Assembly: GCF_002154725.1 (NCBI RefSeq) | Contig: NZ_MTAW01000202.1 | Span: 1 to 63,308, forward strand | Reading direction: 5' to 3' | Source: Nostoc sp. 106C | Lineage (GTDB): Bacteria > Cyanobacteriota > Cyanobacteriia > Cyanobacteriales > Nostocaceae | DNA: 63,308 nt | Part shown: positions 47,665-57,704 of the stretch, piece after piece | Numbering within the stretch: the first letter of the stretch is position 1 | Layout: every line of letters begins with the position of its first letter | The notes under the pieces: generated by a model | What the model was told of the DNA's origin: nothing | The model's database searches: none | Seen by the model: the letters and a program-made list of their open reading frames with translations, nothing else | Translations under genes and position numbers: made by a program

Positions 47665-47958
47665 GTGAATGAGTCTTTGACACTCGTGAACGAGTCTTTG
47701 ATACTCGTGGATGAGTCTTTAATACTCATGAACGAGTCTTTGACACTCGTGAGCGAGTCTTTGATACTCGTGAATGAGTCTTTGATACTCGTGAATGAGT
47801 CTTTGATACTCGTGAGCGAGTCTTTGATACTCGTAGGCGAGTCTTTAATACTCGTGAATCAGGCTTTGAACTCCATTAATGAGCCTTTGATACTCGTGAA
47901 CGAGTCTTTGATACTCGTGAATCAGGCTTTAATACTCGTGAATGAGTCTTTGATAAGT
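47665..47958. repeat. Tandem array of fourteen 21-bp repeats
   Basis: The unit consensus is GTGAATGAGTCTTTGATACTC, repeated 14 times with exact 21-bp spacing, starting 27 bp after the NB-ARC gene stop. GAGT and ACTC words alternate so that each unit and each junction forms a small interrupted palindrome. One frame (47656-47991) stays open as a VNESLIL heptad repeat, but no ribosome binding site is evident. A solo unit lies at 48288-48308, and a reverse-oriented array at 57919-58085. Confidence 0.92.
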
Positions 47959-47998
47959 AATACCAATTCAAATAATGTTTGTGACAGATAAATTCTTT

Positions 47999-48062
47999 GT
48001 AGGGGCACGGCGTCAGTAAGATAATTTGATATACCAAAAGATTGTGGGTGCCGTGCCCCTAC
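47999..48062. repeat. 64-bp palindromic element (copy 2)
   Basis: The ends GTAGGGGCACGGC (47999-48011) and GCCGTGCCCCTAC (48050-48062) are identical to those of the copy at 40890-40953 and the length is the same; the interior is similar but diverged. It lies directly after the 21-bp array. Confidence 0.88.
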
Positions 48063-48115
48063 TCATCTGTCGCATTCTTTTTTCAAAATGGTATAACGAC
48101 GCAAAATTAATTACA

Positions 48116-48254
48116 GTCATTGCGAGCGAAGCGTTCGCTGAAAGCGTTCCCGAAGGGTAGCAATCCCCGCCTTTGCGATTGCTTTATTTCGCTTCCCTTC
48201 GGGACGCTTCTCTACAAGAGGCTACACCAACGCGAACGCTACATTCGCAATGAC
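48116..48254. repeat. 139-bp dispersed palindromic element (long copy of the GTCATTGCG family)
   Basis: It is bounded by GTCATTGCG (48116-48124) and CGCAATGAC (48246-48254), with nested internal palindromes such as CCCGAAGGG and CCCTTCGGG. A 52-bp relative is at 24174-24225. The internal TTCGC/GCGAA units show it can form an extended cruciform. Confidence 0.82.
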
Positions 48255-48474
48255 ATTGTGTAATTAATTATGTTTAACTACTTACTCGTAAATGAGTCTT
48301 TGATACTTAATTGCGGCGATCGCATCCGTTTTTAGTTCTTCAGTGCTATCTATTCAAGTAATTCAAACTCCTATCCCAGATTGAAGCTAGAGTTTTGAAG
48401 AGCAGTCTGCGTTAATATTATGCAATGTTTTGTTAAACATTATCTAAGAAACCTAGTTTTTATTTCATTTAACT

Positions 48475-48936
48475 ATGCCTGTTAAACTCGGAGATACTGC
48501 TCCTGATTTCAGTCTACCTGCTCAAAACGGCTCAACGGTGAGTCTGAAAGATTTTCGTGGTAAAAAAGCTGTAGTCCTTTACTTTTACCCCAAGGACGAC
48601 ACACCGGGATGTACTGCTGAATCCTGCGCCTTTCGCGATCAGTATGAAGTGTTTAAAACCGTTGGCGCTGAAGTAATTGGCGTGAGTGGTGACTCCAACG
48701 AGTCACATCAGAAATTTGCTGCCAAGTATAATTTACCGTTTACTCTCTTGAGTGACAAAGGCGACGAAGTCCGTAAGCTATACGGTGCAAAAGCTGCTTT
48801 TGGTTTATTACCTGGACGCGTAACTTATGTAATTGACCAACAGGGAGTTGTGCAATATATCTTTGATTCAATGTTTAAATTTGAAGCTCATGTTGAAGAA
48901 GCGCTAAAAAAGCTGCAACAGCTTGCAGCTAAGTGA
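48475..48936 (+). CDS. bcp: Thioredoxin-dependent peroxiredoxin, Bcp/PrxQ type
   Basis: This 153-residue peroxiredoxin reduces H2O2 and organic peroxides using thioredoxin. The peroxidatic C46 and resolving C51 are in [15 protein letters not shown], the five-residue spacing typical of PrxQ; the PxxxTxxC arrangement is intact. Length is normal. Single gene downstream of the repeat-rich region. It probably acts in the cytosol or is loosely thylakoid-associated, as for other cyanobacterial PrxQ proteins. Confidence 0.95.
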   Translation: MPVKLGDTAPDFSLPAQNGSTVSLKDFRGKKAVVLYFYPKDDTPGCTAESCAFRDQYEVFKTVGAEVIGVSGDSNESHQKFAAKYNLPFTLLSDKGDEVRKLYGAKAAFGLLPGRVTYVIDQQGVVQYIFDSMFKFEAHVEEALKKLQQLAAK

Positions 48937-48988
48937 GGGTTTGGGGATTACAGAAGAAACAGATAGCAGGAGTATAGAAGTAATGGGG

Positions 48989-49014
48989 AGACAAGGTAAA
49001 ATTATCCCTTGTCT
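48989..49014 (+). terminator. Stem-loop after bcp
   Basis: AGACAAGG (48989-48996) pairs with CCTTGTCT (49007-49014), 8 bp, about 50 bp after the bcp stop codon. A following T-rich stretch is weak, so termination is plausible but not sure. Confidence 0.4.
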
Positions 49015-49100
49015 AACTTGTCCTCTTATCTTCCGTACTCTTGCCTTCTTTGTGAGTTACTAATCTCTATAGGATTCATATCTGATTTTTGAACTACAAG

Positions 49101-49138
49101 CATTGCCCACCATAACCTCGATATGATGGTGGGCAATG
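49101..49138. repeat. Perfect 13-bp inverted repeat (CATTGCCCACCAT)
   Basis: CATTGCCCACCAT (49101-49113) pairs with ATGGTGGGCAATG (49126-49138). The adjacent GGGCAATGCCCACCCTAC is closely matched at 58156-58173 (GGCAGTGCCCACCCTAC), so this is another dispersed palindrome family. It lies between the convergent bcp and lrtA genes. Confidence 0.75.
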
Positions 49139-49170
49139 CCCACCCTACTAGTTACTAGTGCTCAATGGCT

Positions 49171-49833
49171 TCATTTACTTAAATACGGTTTTTCCGAGAT
49201 GGCAAAATTAGCATTGGCTGTTTTACCATTCTTGCTGTTGGCATGACCGTTTGTATGGCCATTGTTATGGCGGGGTTGAATCACACCATAACCGCCGTGG
49301 TTGCGTTCATAAATTACGTTAATTTCATTTGTTTCAGAATTTAGGAACATATAAAAGTCATGTCCTACCAGTTGCAGCTGTTCTAAAGCTTCTGCAAGAG
49401 TCATCGGTGGCATAGAGAAATATTTCGTGCGAACGACTTCGCTGGGGAGTTCAGGAGTGCGATCGCCAATTAAATCTGTAGCTACTGGTTCCGGTATTAC
49501 TACCTCGTTAGTTGGTTGAGCTTGAGTTTTCTTATCTTGACGTTTTTCTTTATATTTGCGCAATTGACGAGCAATTTTATCTGCTACTAAGTCAATGCTG
49601 GCATATAGGTTTTCACTGCTTTCCTCGGCACGGATAACGCTACCATTGGCATAGATAGTGACTTCAGCCGCCTGTCTAGGATTAATTCGGGGATTGCGAG
49701 CTACGCTAAGGTGCACATCCACTTCATTTGTGATGTTCTGAAAGTGACTAACTGCCTTTTCTATTTTTTGATGCACGTAATCCCGAATCGCATCGGTGAT
49801 TTCAATATTTTTGCCGTGGATGACAAGCTTCAT
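49171..49833 (-). CDS. lrtA: Long-form ribosome hibernation promoting factor (LrtA)
   Basis: This 220-residue protein has the S30AE/HPF domain (about 1-95; [20 protein letters not shown], then [16 protein letters not shown]) and the long-form C-terminal dimerisation domain (about 135-190; [19 protein letters not shown], then [23 protein letters not shown]). It dimerises 70S ribosomes into inactive 100S particles in the dark or under stress; in cyanobacteria the transcript is light-repressed. The ATG at 49833 is preceded by GGGAG. A 626-bp upstream gap may hold the long regulatory leader known for lrtA. Confidence 0.95.
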   Translation of the reverse strand: MKLVIHGKNIEITDAIRDYVHQKIEKAVSHFQNITNEVDVHLSVARNPRINPRQAAEVTIYANGSVIRAEESSENLYASIDLVADKIARQLRKYKEKRQDKKTQAQPTNEVVIPEPVATDLIGDRTPELPSEVVRTKYFSMPPMTLAEALEQLQLVGHDFYMFLNSETNEINVIYERNHGGYGVIQPRHNNGHTNGHANSKNGKTANANFAISEKPYLSK

Positions 49834-50459
49834 GTAAACTCTCCCGCTCAATATTTATTTGATGTGAATTAGTTTTGTATGAAACGAAATTGCGGTAAGG
49901 TCTATCACTGCCGCCAAAACTATATCTGAAGCAATTTTATGTACTACCGATACGCCTACCATAATTGTTGTATCTTGACCTTTTAATCGCGCGTTCCCTT
50001 AATAAATTTCTCTATGTCTGCGCTGGTAGCCAACTGGTTGCCAGACATTTGGCTACCTATGAGAGATACCTAATTAAGTCAGCCTGAGCAGTAGTCCCCT
50101 GACTTGCCCTTGCTATCGGTGCAATGTTTACATAACTATGAATAGTTCTTTCTTTTTCCAGGGGTTGTTCGATTCGCATAGAGAAGAGTAGTGTTTTCGA
50201 TGCAAACAATTTACTTTAGACGTCATCAGCCGTTACATTTCTTCCTGTTGTTTTGGCGTGATGCTTATTGCAGAGAATTCCTCCTAAAACCATTCAGGTT
50301 ATATATTCAAACTAGCACTTTGTATTTTCTAAAGCGGGTTCCCTTGATGTTCCTTTAAAATCCTTTGCAAAGCTTGACATTTTTTGACTCATACCTGGTG
50401 ACTCGAAATATAGTTTATCCCTACAACAGTTGATTTTTAGAGGAATCCGTAGTAAGCAA
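49834..50459. other. Divergent intergenic region between lrtA and lipB
   Basis: About 625 bp without a recognisable gene. In other cyanobacteria lrtA has a long 5' untranslated leader that confers light-dependent stability, and part of this interval could have that role. No conserved motif could be verified by eye. Confidence 0.4.
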
Positions 50460-51134
50460 ATGCATTTATATCGTTGTTTGTTATATAACCAAGGGCTATT
50501 ACCTTACTTAGAAGCGCTGGCATGGCAAAGATCGCTGATGAGCGATCGCATTCACAACCCCAATCTGGATGACGTGTTAATTCTGCTAGAACATCCCCCC
50601 GTCTACACCTTGGGACAAGGAGCTAATGCAGAATTTCTCAAATTTGACCTTGACAAAACTAAGTTTGATGTTCATAGAGTTGAACGCGGCGGCGAAGTTA
50701 CTTACCATTGTCCCGGTCAACTAGTGGGCTATCCAATTCTAAATCTGCAACGCTATCAAAAAGATTTACATTGGTACTTGCGGCAACTAGAAGAAGTTTT
50801 AATTCGAGTATTGGCAGTTTACGGATTGCAAGGTGAACGCATCCCTTCATTTACAGGTGTTTGGGTAGAAGGACGTAAAGTTGCAGCTATTGGGATTAAA
50901 GTCAGCCGTTGGATTACGATGCACGGCTTTGCCTTAAATGTCTGTCCTGAAATGGAAGGTTTTACGAAGATTGTTCCCTGTGGTATTGCTGATAAGCCTG
51001 TAGCGAATTTAGCCGAATGGATTCCAGGGATTACCTGCCAAGAGGTACGCTTTCATGTGGCACAGTCTTTTGCCGAAGTCTTTGGCGTGGAATTGGTCGA
51101 GTCAGTACATGAAGAATTTACTGTTCCAGAGTAA
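50460..51134 (+). CDS. lipB: Octanoyl-[acyl carrier protein]:protein N-octanoyltransferase
   Basis: This 224-residue enzyme transfers octanoyl groups from ACP to lipoyl domains, the first step of protein lipoylation. Motifs: [43 protein letters not shown] with the catalytic Lys, and TKIVPCGI with the catalytic Cys. I chose the ATG at 50460 ([12 protein letters not shown]) over a TTG 30 bp earlier from the family start. Its last 17 bp overlap the end of the convergent STAND ATPase gene. Confidence 0.95.
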   Translation: MHLYRCLLYNQGLLPYLEALAWQRSLMSDRIHNPNLDDVLILLEHPPVYTLGQGANAEFLKFDLDKTKFDVHRVERGGEVTYHCPGQLVGYPILNLQRYQKDLHWYLRQLEEVLIRVLAVYGLQGERIPSFTGVWVEGRKVAAIGIKVSRWITMHGFALNVCPEMEGFTKIVPCGIADKPVANLAEWIPGITCQEVRFHVAQSFAEVFGVELVESVHEEFTVPE

Positions 51135-53286
51135 ACCAACGGCGAATCAACTCTACCTGAAAGCGATCGCCTTCACCAACTTCTTCAATTAATTCCCGTT
51201 GCAATAGCAACTTGCGGGTGATGTCAGCATGGGGAAACTGTTGCGATAGAGTTTGATGAGGAGCGATCGCGCCTTCCCCTTGAGCGGCGATAAAGCGTAG
51301 AATCGCCCTACCATGTTCATCGACTTGGTTATTTTGGATATCAGCGAAGAATAAGCTACCACTCTTAAAAGCTTCGGGAATTGCTGCTTCCACATCAGCT
51401 AAAGTCGCCAACCTGCGAACAGAGGGGTCTTGCTCATTCTTGAGGGCGATAATTTCCGCACAGAGTAGTTGTACCAAAAACGGGTGACAACGGGTGAGTT
51501 TCAACACTCGCTCAACTGCGTCAGGTTCATAGCGCAGGGTAAAATCTTTCACAGGGCGCTCAATTAGTTGTCGCGCTTCCGCTTCTTTCAGGTACGAGAT
51601 ATGTACTACCTGCACATTTATGAGATAACTAGCCCAGCGTTGATATTCTGCGATCGTATGGGAACCAGCTAGCATCACCTTGAAGCGGGGACGATGCTGG
51701 ATCAGGTGACGCAGCATTCCTAGAATATCTTGCTCATCAAAGCGTCCCTTGCTAATAGCGCTGTCGAGTACCTCGAACTCATCTAACATCAGCAAGGCGG
51801 TATTTTGTTCGAGTTTCTGTTCTACTGTATCTAGCCATTCGTCAAAGCTGGTAAAGGGGTCAGGGGTTAGTGCTTCGCGGGTTAGGGGTGGTAGGGTAAC
51901 ACTTTGCTTTTTTGCTGATTTCACCATTTCTCTTGCAAGGTTGTAGAGAAAACCTGCATGGTCGCTAGCTGATGAGGGTGCGCCTTGCAAGTCAACAAAC
52001 ATGGGGATGATGGTATTGGGCAGTAGCTTTCCCAGGTTATTAAGTAAAGAAGTTTTGCCCATGCGTCGCTGACCGTACAGTAGCAAAGGTGGGCGACGGC
52101 GGTCTAGGAGTAATTGCTCAATGCGTGTACCAATATCATTACGAGCTGTGAAAATTTCTTGTTCTTGTGTTAGGGGTATACCAATGATGTAAGGAGAGTC
52201 AATTTCTTGGCGGAGTTCAGTAGCTTTTTCCAGTTCCTCTCTATAGTTGGCTATGATTTCACGCCAACTTTTGGCAATAAGACGGAAACGAATTGTGTAT
52301 TTGTCACTATTACGAGTCAATTCCTGCAAGTATCCCTCTAAACTGTCGGTTACAGCCCTGAGTGCTAGACGCTGATTGTAAGTACTTACTTGATTGAGTG
52401 CAGCATCCAAATCATTGCTAATGCGACTGAAAATATTTAGTAGAGTACGAACTGGGCTTTCAAGTTCCCCATTTGCCAGACTGCGATGAGCTTGACGGAT
52501 AGCTTCTACATCCGTACAGCGTTCTAAACTATGTGCATCCAGTCCAATTTGGGCTGCTTGAACTGCCCAGCGTTGGGGACTAGTACTCAAGTATTTTAAG
52601 GCTGCTTTTCCTTCAACTTGGTTATATTCGATGATGAAAAGCAAATACTCATCTAAACCAAACAGATGTAAACGCTGATACTCATCCCAGAAAGCAGAGT
52701 GATAGCGAAATAAACAAGGACTTTTAGCATTACGTCTTTTATCTAATATATAGAGCAGATAATTCCATACTGTGAGAAATGGAAAGAAGAAGAAAGATCT
52801 CCATGAGTTAATAGTTACCCCCATGCCTGCCACAATACAAAATGCTAGACTAATTGCTACACCTTTACTAACGCCAAATGTCGCACCAATCACCACACTA
52901 ACTGCTATACCTTTAGTCACACCAACCGCCATACCAAACGCCGTACCAGCCCCCATGCTCACCACCATGCTCATAACTATAGTTGCGATTGGTTTACCCA
53001 ATATACATAGCACCAGACCTGATAGTAAATTAACCAGAATAGGCAAGATAAAGTAGCCTTGAATTAACAGCCGCCATAGTTCAACGTTCCGCCATCGTCG
53101 GTGTTTTAATAATGTAATTAAAGATGAGTCAGTATATAAAGCAAGGTCAATCGTTTTGAGATGGTTACGCCATGCTGAAGGACGAAACAAAAGCCAGAAA
53201 AGCAGTTGCAGGCTACCCAAGATCAAGTTAGAGTTCTGCTCAGGTTTATGAGTGTAGACATTGCGTAAAAAACCTGATGTTGGCAT
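51118..53286 (-). CDS. Membrane-anchored STAND/AAA-like ATPase
   Basis: This 722-residue protein has an N-terminal membrane region (about 70-180) with several Gly-rich helices of the GxxxG kind ([21 protein letters not shown]), a helical middle (about 190-375), then an AAA-like STAND NTPase (about 380-600; Walker [12 protein letters not shown] near 405, Walker [13 protein letters not shown] near 497) and a winged-helix-like C terminus. The Gly-rich helices could form an oligomeric pore or anchor. The call to STAND is by the P-loop style QRRMGKTS and the architecture. It is tail-to-tail with lipB and divergent from the protease pair; a conflict or stress role is inference. Confidence 0.88.
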   Translation of the reverse strand: MPTSGFLRNVYTHKPEQNSNLILGSLQLLFWLLFRPSAWRNHLKTIDLALYTDSSLITLLKHRRWRNVELWRLLIQGYFILPILVNLLSGLVLCILGKPIATIVMSMVVSMGAGTAFGMAVGVTKGIAVSVVIGATFGVSKGVAISLAFCIVAGMGVTINSWRSFFFFPFLTVWNYLLYILDKRRNAKSPCLFRYHSAFWDEYQRLHLFGLDEYLLFIIEYNQVEGKAALKYLSTSPQRWAVQAAQIGLDAHSLERCTDVEAIRQAHRSLANGELESPVRTLLNIFSRISNDLDAALNQVSTYNQRLALRAVTDSLEGYLQELTRNSDKYTIRFRLIAKSWREIIANYREELEKATELRQEIDSPYIIGIPLTQEQEIFTARNDIGTRIEQLLLDRRRPPLLLYGQRRMGKTSLLNNLGKLLPNTIIPMFVDLQGAPSSASDHAGFLYNLAREMVKSAKKQSVTLPPLTREALTPDPFTSFDEWLDTVEQKLEQNTALLMLDEFEVLDSAISKGRFDEQDILGMLRHLIQHRPRFKVMLAGSHTIAEYQRWASYLINVQVVHISYLKEAEARQLIERPVKDFTLRYEPDAVERVLKLTRCHPFLVQLLCAEIIALKNEQDPSVRRLATLADVEAAIPEAFKSGSLFFADIQNNQVDEHGRAILRFIAAQGEGAIAPHQTLSQQFPHADITRKLLLQRELIEEVGEGDRFQVELIRRWFTLEQ

Positions 53287-53820
53287 GTCGATTTTTCTGT
53301 TCCCTAGCTTTATCAGAGAATGGCTCCTTAGTGAACTACTACCTTGCTTCTAACAAGTCCAAGTTATTTTGTCATCTTTATGAGGAGATAAAAGCTTTAC
53401 AGTTTATCGTTCATTAAGCTTCTATCTTTTTATAAATTTGATGATTATGCCTACGTATCACTGGAGTTGCTTAACAGCAATTAACTGATGTTTTAAAAAG
53501 CTGTGTAGTAAGTATAAAAAGATAAAATGCTTAACCAAGCACATTGAGTGTCACAATCTAGTAAAGTCTAAAGGTGAGAGCAAATCGCAATGCCGTTTCT
53601 TTAAAGCATCATATTTAAATCAACCTCAATTTTTATCCAAGTCAACTTTTCTAAGCCACAAGTCTGCTATTAGTCACCCATATATCAAAACTGTATTCAT
53701 CCCTTACATCGGTTTAATAGAGGTGTTGAACTATAAAGAAAAATCATATCTATATTTTCTCTTAAAGCATAGTTTAAAGCGTCATTTCTAATTTAGAGAT
53801 GAAAATGAGGAAAAAATATC
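53287..53820. other. Divergent intergenic region between the STAND ATPase and the protease operon
   Basis: About 530 bp of AT-rich DNA that should contain both promoters. No gene, repeat array or RNA was recognised. Confidence 0.4.
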
Positions 53821-54096
53821 ATGATTACGGATCTCAAACACAAATTAAATGCGAGGAGCAAGTACCAGTTAGAAAGGGGTAACTTGTCGGGTGATGTAGA
53901 AGTTTTGATTCGCACTCAAAGACCACCAAACCATGACCAACAGAAGCAAATGCGTGAGGCAGGCTATAGGCAGAGAACTCGCGTAGGTAATGTATTAAGT
54001 GGTGTAGTAATTGACGTTTGCCATCTAGAAAATCTAGCTAAGTTACCTTTCGTTCGTAAAATTGAACTTTCCACCCCGATGTTTCAAGAGTCATAA
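53821..54096 (+). CDS. Small protein resembling a subtilisin prodomain, upstream of the S8 protease
   Basis: This 91-residue protein has no signal peptide. Its second half (about 25-90: VEVLIRTQRPP, GVVIDVCHLENLAKLPFVR, KIELSTPMFQES) aligns by eye with the N-terminal region of the protease encoded 22 bp downstream (VAVLVRCNRS, YTVVSGEVPEDALPKLNEL, VQVEASRPMLEEL), so both share a prodomain/I9-like fold. It may serve as a free inhibitor, folding helper or decoy of the protease. Same strand and near-contiguous, so cotranscribed. The ATG follows a GAGGAAAAAATATC leader with an AGG-like site. Confidence 0.75.
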   Translation: MITDLKHKLNARSKYQLERGNLSGDVEVLIRTQRPPNHDQQKQMREAGYRQRTRVGNVLSGVVIDVCHLENLAKLPFVRKIELSTPMFQES

Positions 54097-54118
54097 AAAC
54101 TGAGTAAGGAAGGTTTTT

Positions 54119-56275
54119 ATGAAAAAAATTGACCCGCGATTGCGGTACATGATAAGTCAGCAACCTGAAATACTAGAATATTCTGAAACCTGTCAGCTAC
54201 CAGAGATGGTGGCTGTTTTAGTTCGTTGCAACCGTAGTTTTCATCTGCAAAGCTTGCTACAAGCTGGTATGAATGTGTATAGCGTTATTAAAGGCTTTTA
54301 CACAGTTGTCAGTGGCGAAGTCCCTGAAGATGCTTTGCCAAAGCTGAATGAATTAGAATTTGTAGTGCAGGTGGAAGCTTCGCGTCCAATGTTAGAAGAA
54401 CTCAACATCTCTGGTGTAGAGACAGGTGGAAAGGACGTACACAATTACGACATTCCAATTAAAGGTGCTGGGGCAATTGTTGCTGTTGTGGACGGGGGCA
54501 TTGACTATACTCATCCTTGTTTTCTAGATCAAAAAGGTTTGTCACGTATTCTGTATTTGTGGGATCAAGGTGCAAAGTCAGAAGTTCAACAACAGCAAAA
54601 TTTAGAGGAAGAAGAACTATTTACATCGGATGCAAAGGTAAGGTATGGGCAAGAATATACCAAAGCTGATTTAGATAAAGCATTGACTTGTTTGCAACAG
54701 GGTAAAAATAATTTTGAGCTAATTTCTCACACAGATAATAATGGGCATGGAACTCATGTCGCTGGAATTGCTGCTGGAAATGGTTTTGCTAGTAATGGTG
54801 AGTTCACAGGAATAGCACCAGAAGCAGATTTGATTGTGGTTGTTTATAAAAAGGAAGAGAGAAGTAATACTCTTGGACGGTCAGCACGAGCTGTGGATGC
54901 ACTAAACTATATTGTTCAGCGTGCAAATAGTCGCCCTGTTGCGATTAATATTAGTCAAGGAATGAACGGCGGTGGACATTCCGGTGAAACTGTACTGGAG
55001 ACTGCTATAGATAATTTGGCACGGCAATCCAATGTTGTGATAGTCAAATCAGCGGGCAATGAGCAAGATAAGTGCATACATGCAGGTGGACAAATTGCTC
55101 AAGAAGAACTAGTGTCATTAGAATTAGAGGTTAGTTCTTTCGTTTCTGTCGATAATATCCTCGAACTGTGGTACGAAAATTCAGAAGAGCAACAAATAAG
55201 CGTAGCTTTACAACCACCCGATAGCGATCTAATGCCTTTTGTAGAGCCTGACGAGGAACAACATAGTTTTGTAACATCAAAAGGCAACAAAATCACAATA
55301 TACTCAGAGCGCAATGCTGATGAAACAGGCGATACAGTAATAACTATTATCTTCTCAAAAGGGAATGCAAGCTGTATTCAACAAGGAAAGTGGAATTTGC
55401 TGCTGCGTGGAGAGCAGGTGCAACAAGGACGTTATGATGTATGGATTGAGCGGAATCATCGTCAACAACAGATTAAGTTTTCCCCAGCCTGTGCTCTAGA
55501 CACATACACAATTACAACTCCTGGCAATGCCAAGCGAATCATTACTGTTGGTTCCTATATAACTCGTCCCATAAATGGCTACACAAGCCCACCAGTTGAA
55601 GAAATATCTTCTTCAGGTATATCTTCTTTCAGTAGTTGCGGTCCAACACGCTATGGCTCGCAAAAACCAGAAATTACTGCTCCTGGTGAATGGATTATTT
55701 CTACCCGTTCCGTTCATTGTAATAAACATTCCATCTCCAATAATTTGCACACAGGAAACTGTGGTACAAGTATGGCAGCACCTCATGTGACGGGAACAGC
55801 AGCTTTAATTTTAAGTGTGTGTCCAGGTTTAAATTGCGAGCAGGTGAAGCAAATATTAATGCAAACCGCACGATTAGATGAGTGGACTTCAACTTTACCT
55901 AATCATACTTGGGGCAGCGGTAAATTGAATGTAAAAGCGGCAGTTGAATGTGCTCGTGAATGTGCCAGTAATTTTATGTTTCCGAAAATTAGCAATGTAC
56001 AAATCAGCGGAGCAACACTTTCTTGGCAAACTGACATGCTGACCACAGCAATTATACGCTTTCATACTGAACCAGGCAAGCTAACTCTTGGCAAGCATCT
56101 TGGGCAGCAGAATATAACCATACTGACAAATAATCACACAGTTACTCTCAATCAACTGTCTCCTGGAGAAACTTACTATTGTGAAATAGTAGTTTTCTCA
56201 AAAGATGGGTGGTGGACTGTAGATGATAACATCCAAGACCAGGGCTTTGCAGAATTTTATATTGTACAAGTTTAA
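54119..56275 (+). CDS. Subtilisin-like serine protease (S8 family) with prodomain and C-terminal beta domain
   Basis: This 718-residue protein has a prodomain-like N terminus (about 28-95), then a subtilisin domain with the complete triad D125 (AVVDGGIDYTHP), H210 (NNGHGTHVAGI) and S551 (CGTSMAAPHV). An oxyanion-hole Asn is in KSAGNEQ, and about 150 residues of beta-rich insertion lie between it and the Ser. A fibronectin-like tail (about 630-718) follows. No signal peptide is seen, so it probably acts inside the cell or is released by another route. The arrangement resembles Csp-like S8 proteases. The start is set by an AAGGAAGG ribosome binding site. It forms an operon with the small prodomain-like gene. 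Confidence 0.92.
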   Translation: MKKIDPRLRYMISQQPEILEYSETCQLPEMVAVLVRCNRSFHLQSLLQAGMNVYSVIKGFYTVVSGEVPEDALPKLNELEFVVQVEASRPMLEELNISGVETGGKDVHNYDIPIKGAGAIVAVVDGGIDYTHPCFLDQKGLSRILYLWDQGAKSEVQQQQNLEEEELFTSDAKVRYGQEYTKADLDKALTCLQQGKNNFELISHTDNNGHGTHVAGIAAGNGFASNGEFTGIAPEADLIVVVYKKEERSNTLGRSARAVDALNYIVQRANSRPVAINISQGMNGGGHSGETVLETAIDNLARQSNVVIVKSAGNEQDKCIHAGGQIAQEELVSLELEVSSFVSVDNILELWYENSEEQQISVALQPPDSDLMPFVEPDEEQHSFVTSKGNKITIYSERNADETGDTVITIIFSKGNASCIQQGKWNLLLRGEQVQQGRYDVWIERNHRQQQIKFSPACALDTYTITTPGNAKRIITVGSYITRPINGYTSPPVEEISSSGISSFSSCGPTRYGSQKPEITAPGEWIISTRSVHCNKHSISNNLHTGNCGTSMAAPHVTGTAALILSVCPGLNCEQVKQILMQTARLDEWTSTLPNHTWGSGKLNVKAAVECARECASNFMFPKISNVQISGATLSWQTDMLTTAIIRFHTEPGKLTLGKHLGQQNITILTNNHTVTLNQLSPGETYYCEIVVFSKDGWWTVDDNIQDQGFAEFYIVQV

Positions 56276-56417
56276 AAGTAATTGATTTAAATATATAGAC
56301 ACAGAGAAAAGAGGTTGCAGAAGAATTAATTGTCGAGGATTTTTAGCCGCCTTTAAAGCTCAAATTCTAACACTAATTGCTAAAAGACATTTTCAGCCCT
56401 CGCTTTCTCTATCCAAA

Positions 56418-57500
56418 TCAATAAGAAAACGGCTTTATCTGTCTTATAGCTTCTTCGCGCCAATTCTCATCATCTTCTCCTTCTTCTAGAGTAAATAATC
56501 TTTCCCGACATAGAATTTGCAACAAAATTGGCAAACACTGACTTTGAGTTAAAATCCACTCTACATCGTCATCATCAAAAGAAATTGGGGAGCTGGCTAT
56601 TAATTCCCGCGCTTCTTTTTCTGTCAACGCTTCTAAATATGCGGTGTAGCCGAAAATATTGAAGAAAGGCGAACTATGTCCTGTATTGTGCGCTAGTTCA
56701 ATTGGTGATTCGGGGGTAGCTAAAATAAACGCCAGATTTCCACCTGTAGAATTAGTCGCCAAGGAACGCAAACTTTCCCAAAATCCATCATCTAATTCTG
56801 GGCAGCGTTGTAATCCCACGCCAATTTCATCTAATAAGATGACTGTGGGTGTATGCAAGTTGTCGCTGACTACATCCATGAAATAATCTAAATCACAAGG
56901 TGTCGGTACTTGCATTTTCAAGGCTTCTAGGATGCACTTTAGCAACCCCTCTCGATTCTGCATTCGTGCGTCTTGCAAGTCTATGAAAATCCACTGGTAA
57001 TTTTCTGGCTGTGGTAGCCAATCAGATTTTTGATTGGGACGCAGCTGTTCTGTTGGGGTGGTGGTAATGTTTTTCAGGTAGTATAGCAGAGATGTTTTAC
57101 CGCTGCGCTTTTTACCGATGATAGCGGCGTTTTGCAGGGGATGGCGTTTGAGTAGATTGAAGAGGCGTTTTAGTTCTTTCTCTCGTCCAAAAAAGTAACG
57201 CGGTTGTGTAATGGGTGGACCAGTGATGAAGGGTGAGGCTTCGCCGTTGTGTGGCTGGGGTTGAGGCGGTTGAGTTTCCGCTTCTTTGGATGAAATTGCT
57301 TGCCAGTCTAATCCCAATTTGCCGCTAAGTTCTACAAAATTGAGGTAATCAACAGGTTTTCCACTAAGAAAGTTTTTAACGGTCGATAAAGAAATTCCTA
57401 CTTCATTAGCTAACGATTTCTGGCTAGGATAGCCATTACGCTGAAGTGCTAGCTTCACTTTTTCAATATACTCTGGGGCTACTCGAAGCGATCGCGCCAT
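56418..57500 (-). CDS. HTH plus STAND/AAA-like ATPase
   Basis: This 360-residue protein has an N-terminal helix-turn-helix (about 10-60; QKSLANEVGISLSTVKNFLSG) typical of cyanobacterial STAND proteins, a Pro-rich linker, then a NTPase domain (about 90-320) with FGREKELKRL, Walker A GKKRSGKTSLL near 130 and Walker B TVILLDEIGVG, followed by a CLPILLQILCRERL segment resembling the post-ATPase helices. No effector domain is attached. It is convergent with the S8 protease and is probably a switch or regulator that works with partners nearby. The ATG follows no strong ribosome binding site. Confidence 0.88.
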   Translation of the reverse strand: MARSLRVAPEYIEKVKLALQRNGYPSQKSLANEVGISLSTVKNFLSGKPVDYLNFVELSGKLGLDWQAISSKEAETQPPQPQPHNGEASPFITGPPITQPRYFFGREKELKRLFNLLKRHPLQNAAIIGKKRSGKTSLLYYLKNITTTPTEQLRPNQKSDWLPQPENYQWIFIDLQDARMQNREGLLKCILEALKMQVPTPCDLDYFMDVVSDNLHTPTVILLDEIGVGLQRCPELDDGFWESLRSLATNSTGGNLAFILATPESPIELAHNTGHSSPFFNIFGYTAYLEALTEKEARELIASSPISFDDDDVEWILTQSQCLPILLQILCRERLFTLEEGEDDENWREEAIRQIKPFSY

Positions 57501-57704
57501 TACTCCTAATGAAAACTTGTTTATATTTTAACTCTTTTGAGAGCAACTCAAAGTCAGCGATAAATTAGCTATCAGTCAACTATATCTCAATACATAGTCA
57601 TTGTTGCTTCCAAGCTAGGTGCTGATCTAATTTATCAAGAACGCCACAGGATATATGAGGAGAGACTCCGCCAAGCTAGTGCAGCATTTAACCTTGCTTT
57701 TGCA

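Noticed and set aside
47656-47991. 111-codon frame encoding a VNESLIL heptad repeat
   Set aside because: Explained by the 21-bp tandem repeat whose period is a multiple of three; no ribosome binding site, and the inverted array at 57.9 kb does not encode the same peptide.
53821-56275. The small gene and protease as one gene split by a frameshift
   Set aside because: Each has its own start and ribosome binding site, and the protease already contains its own prodomain-like region.
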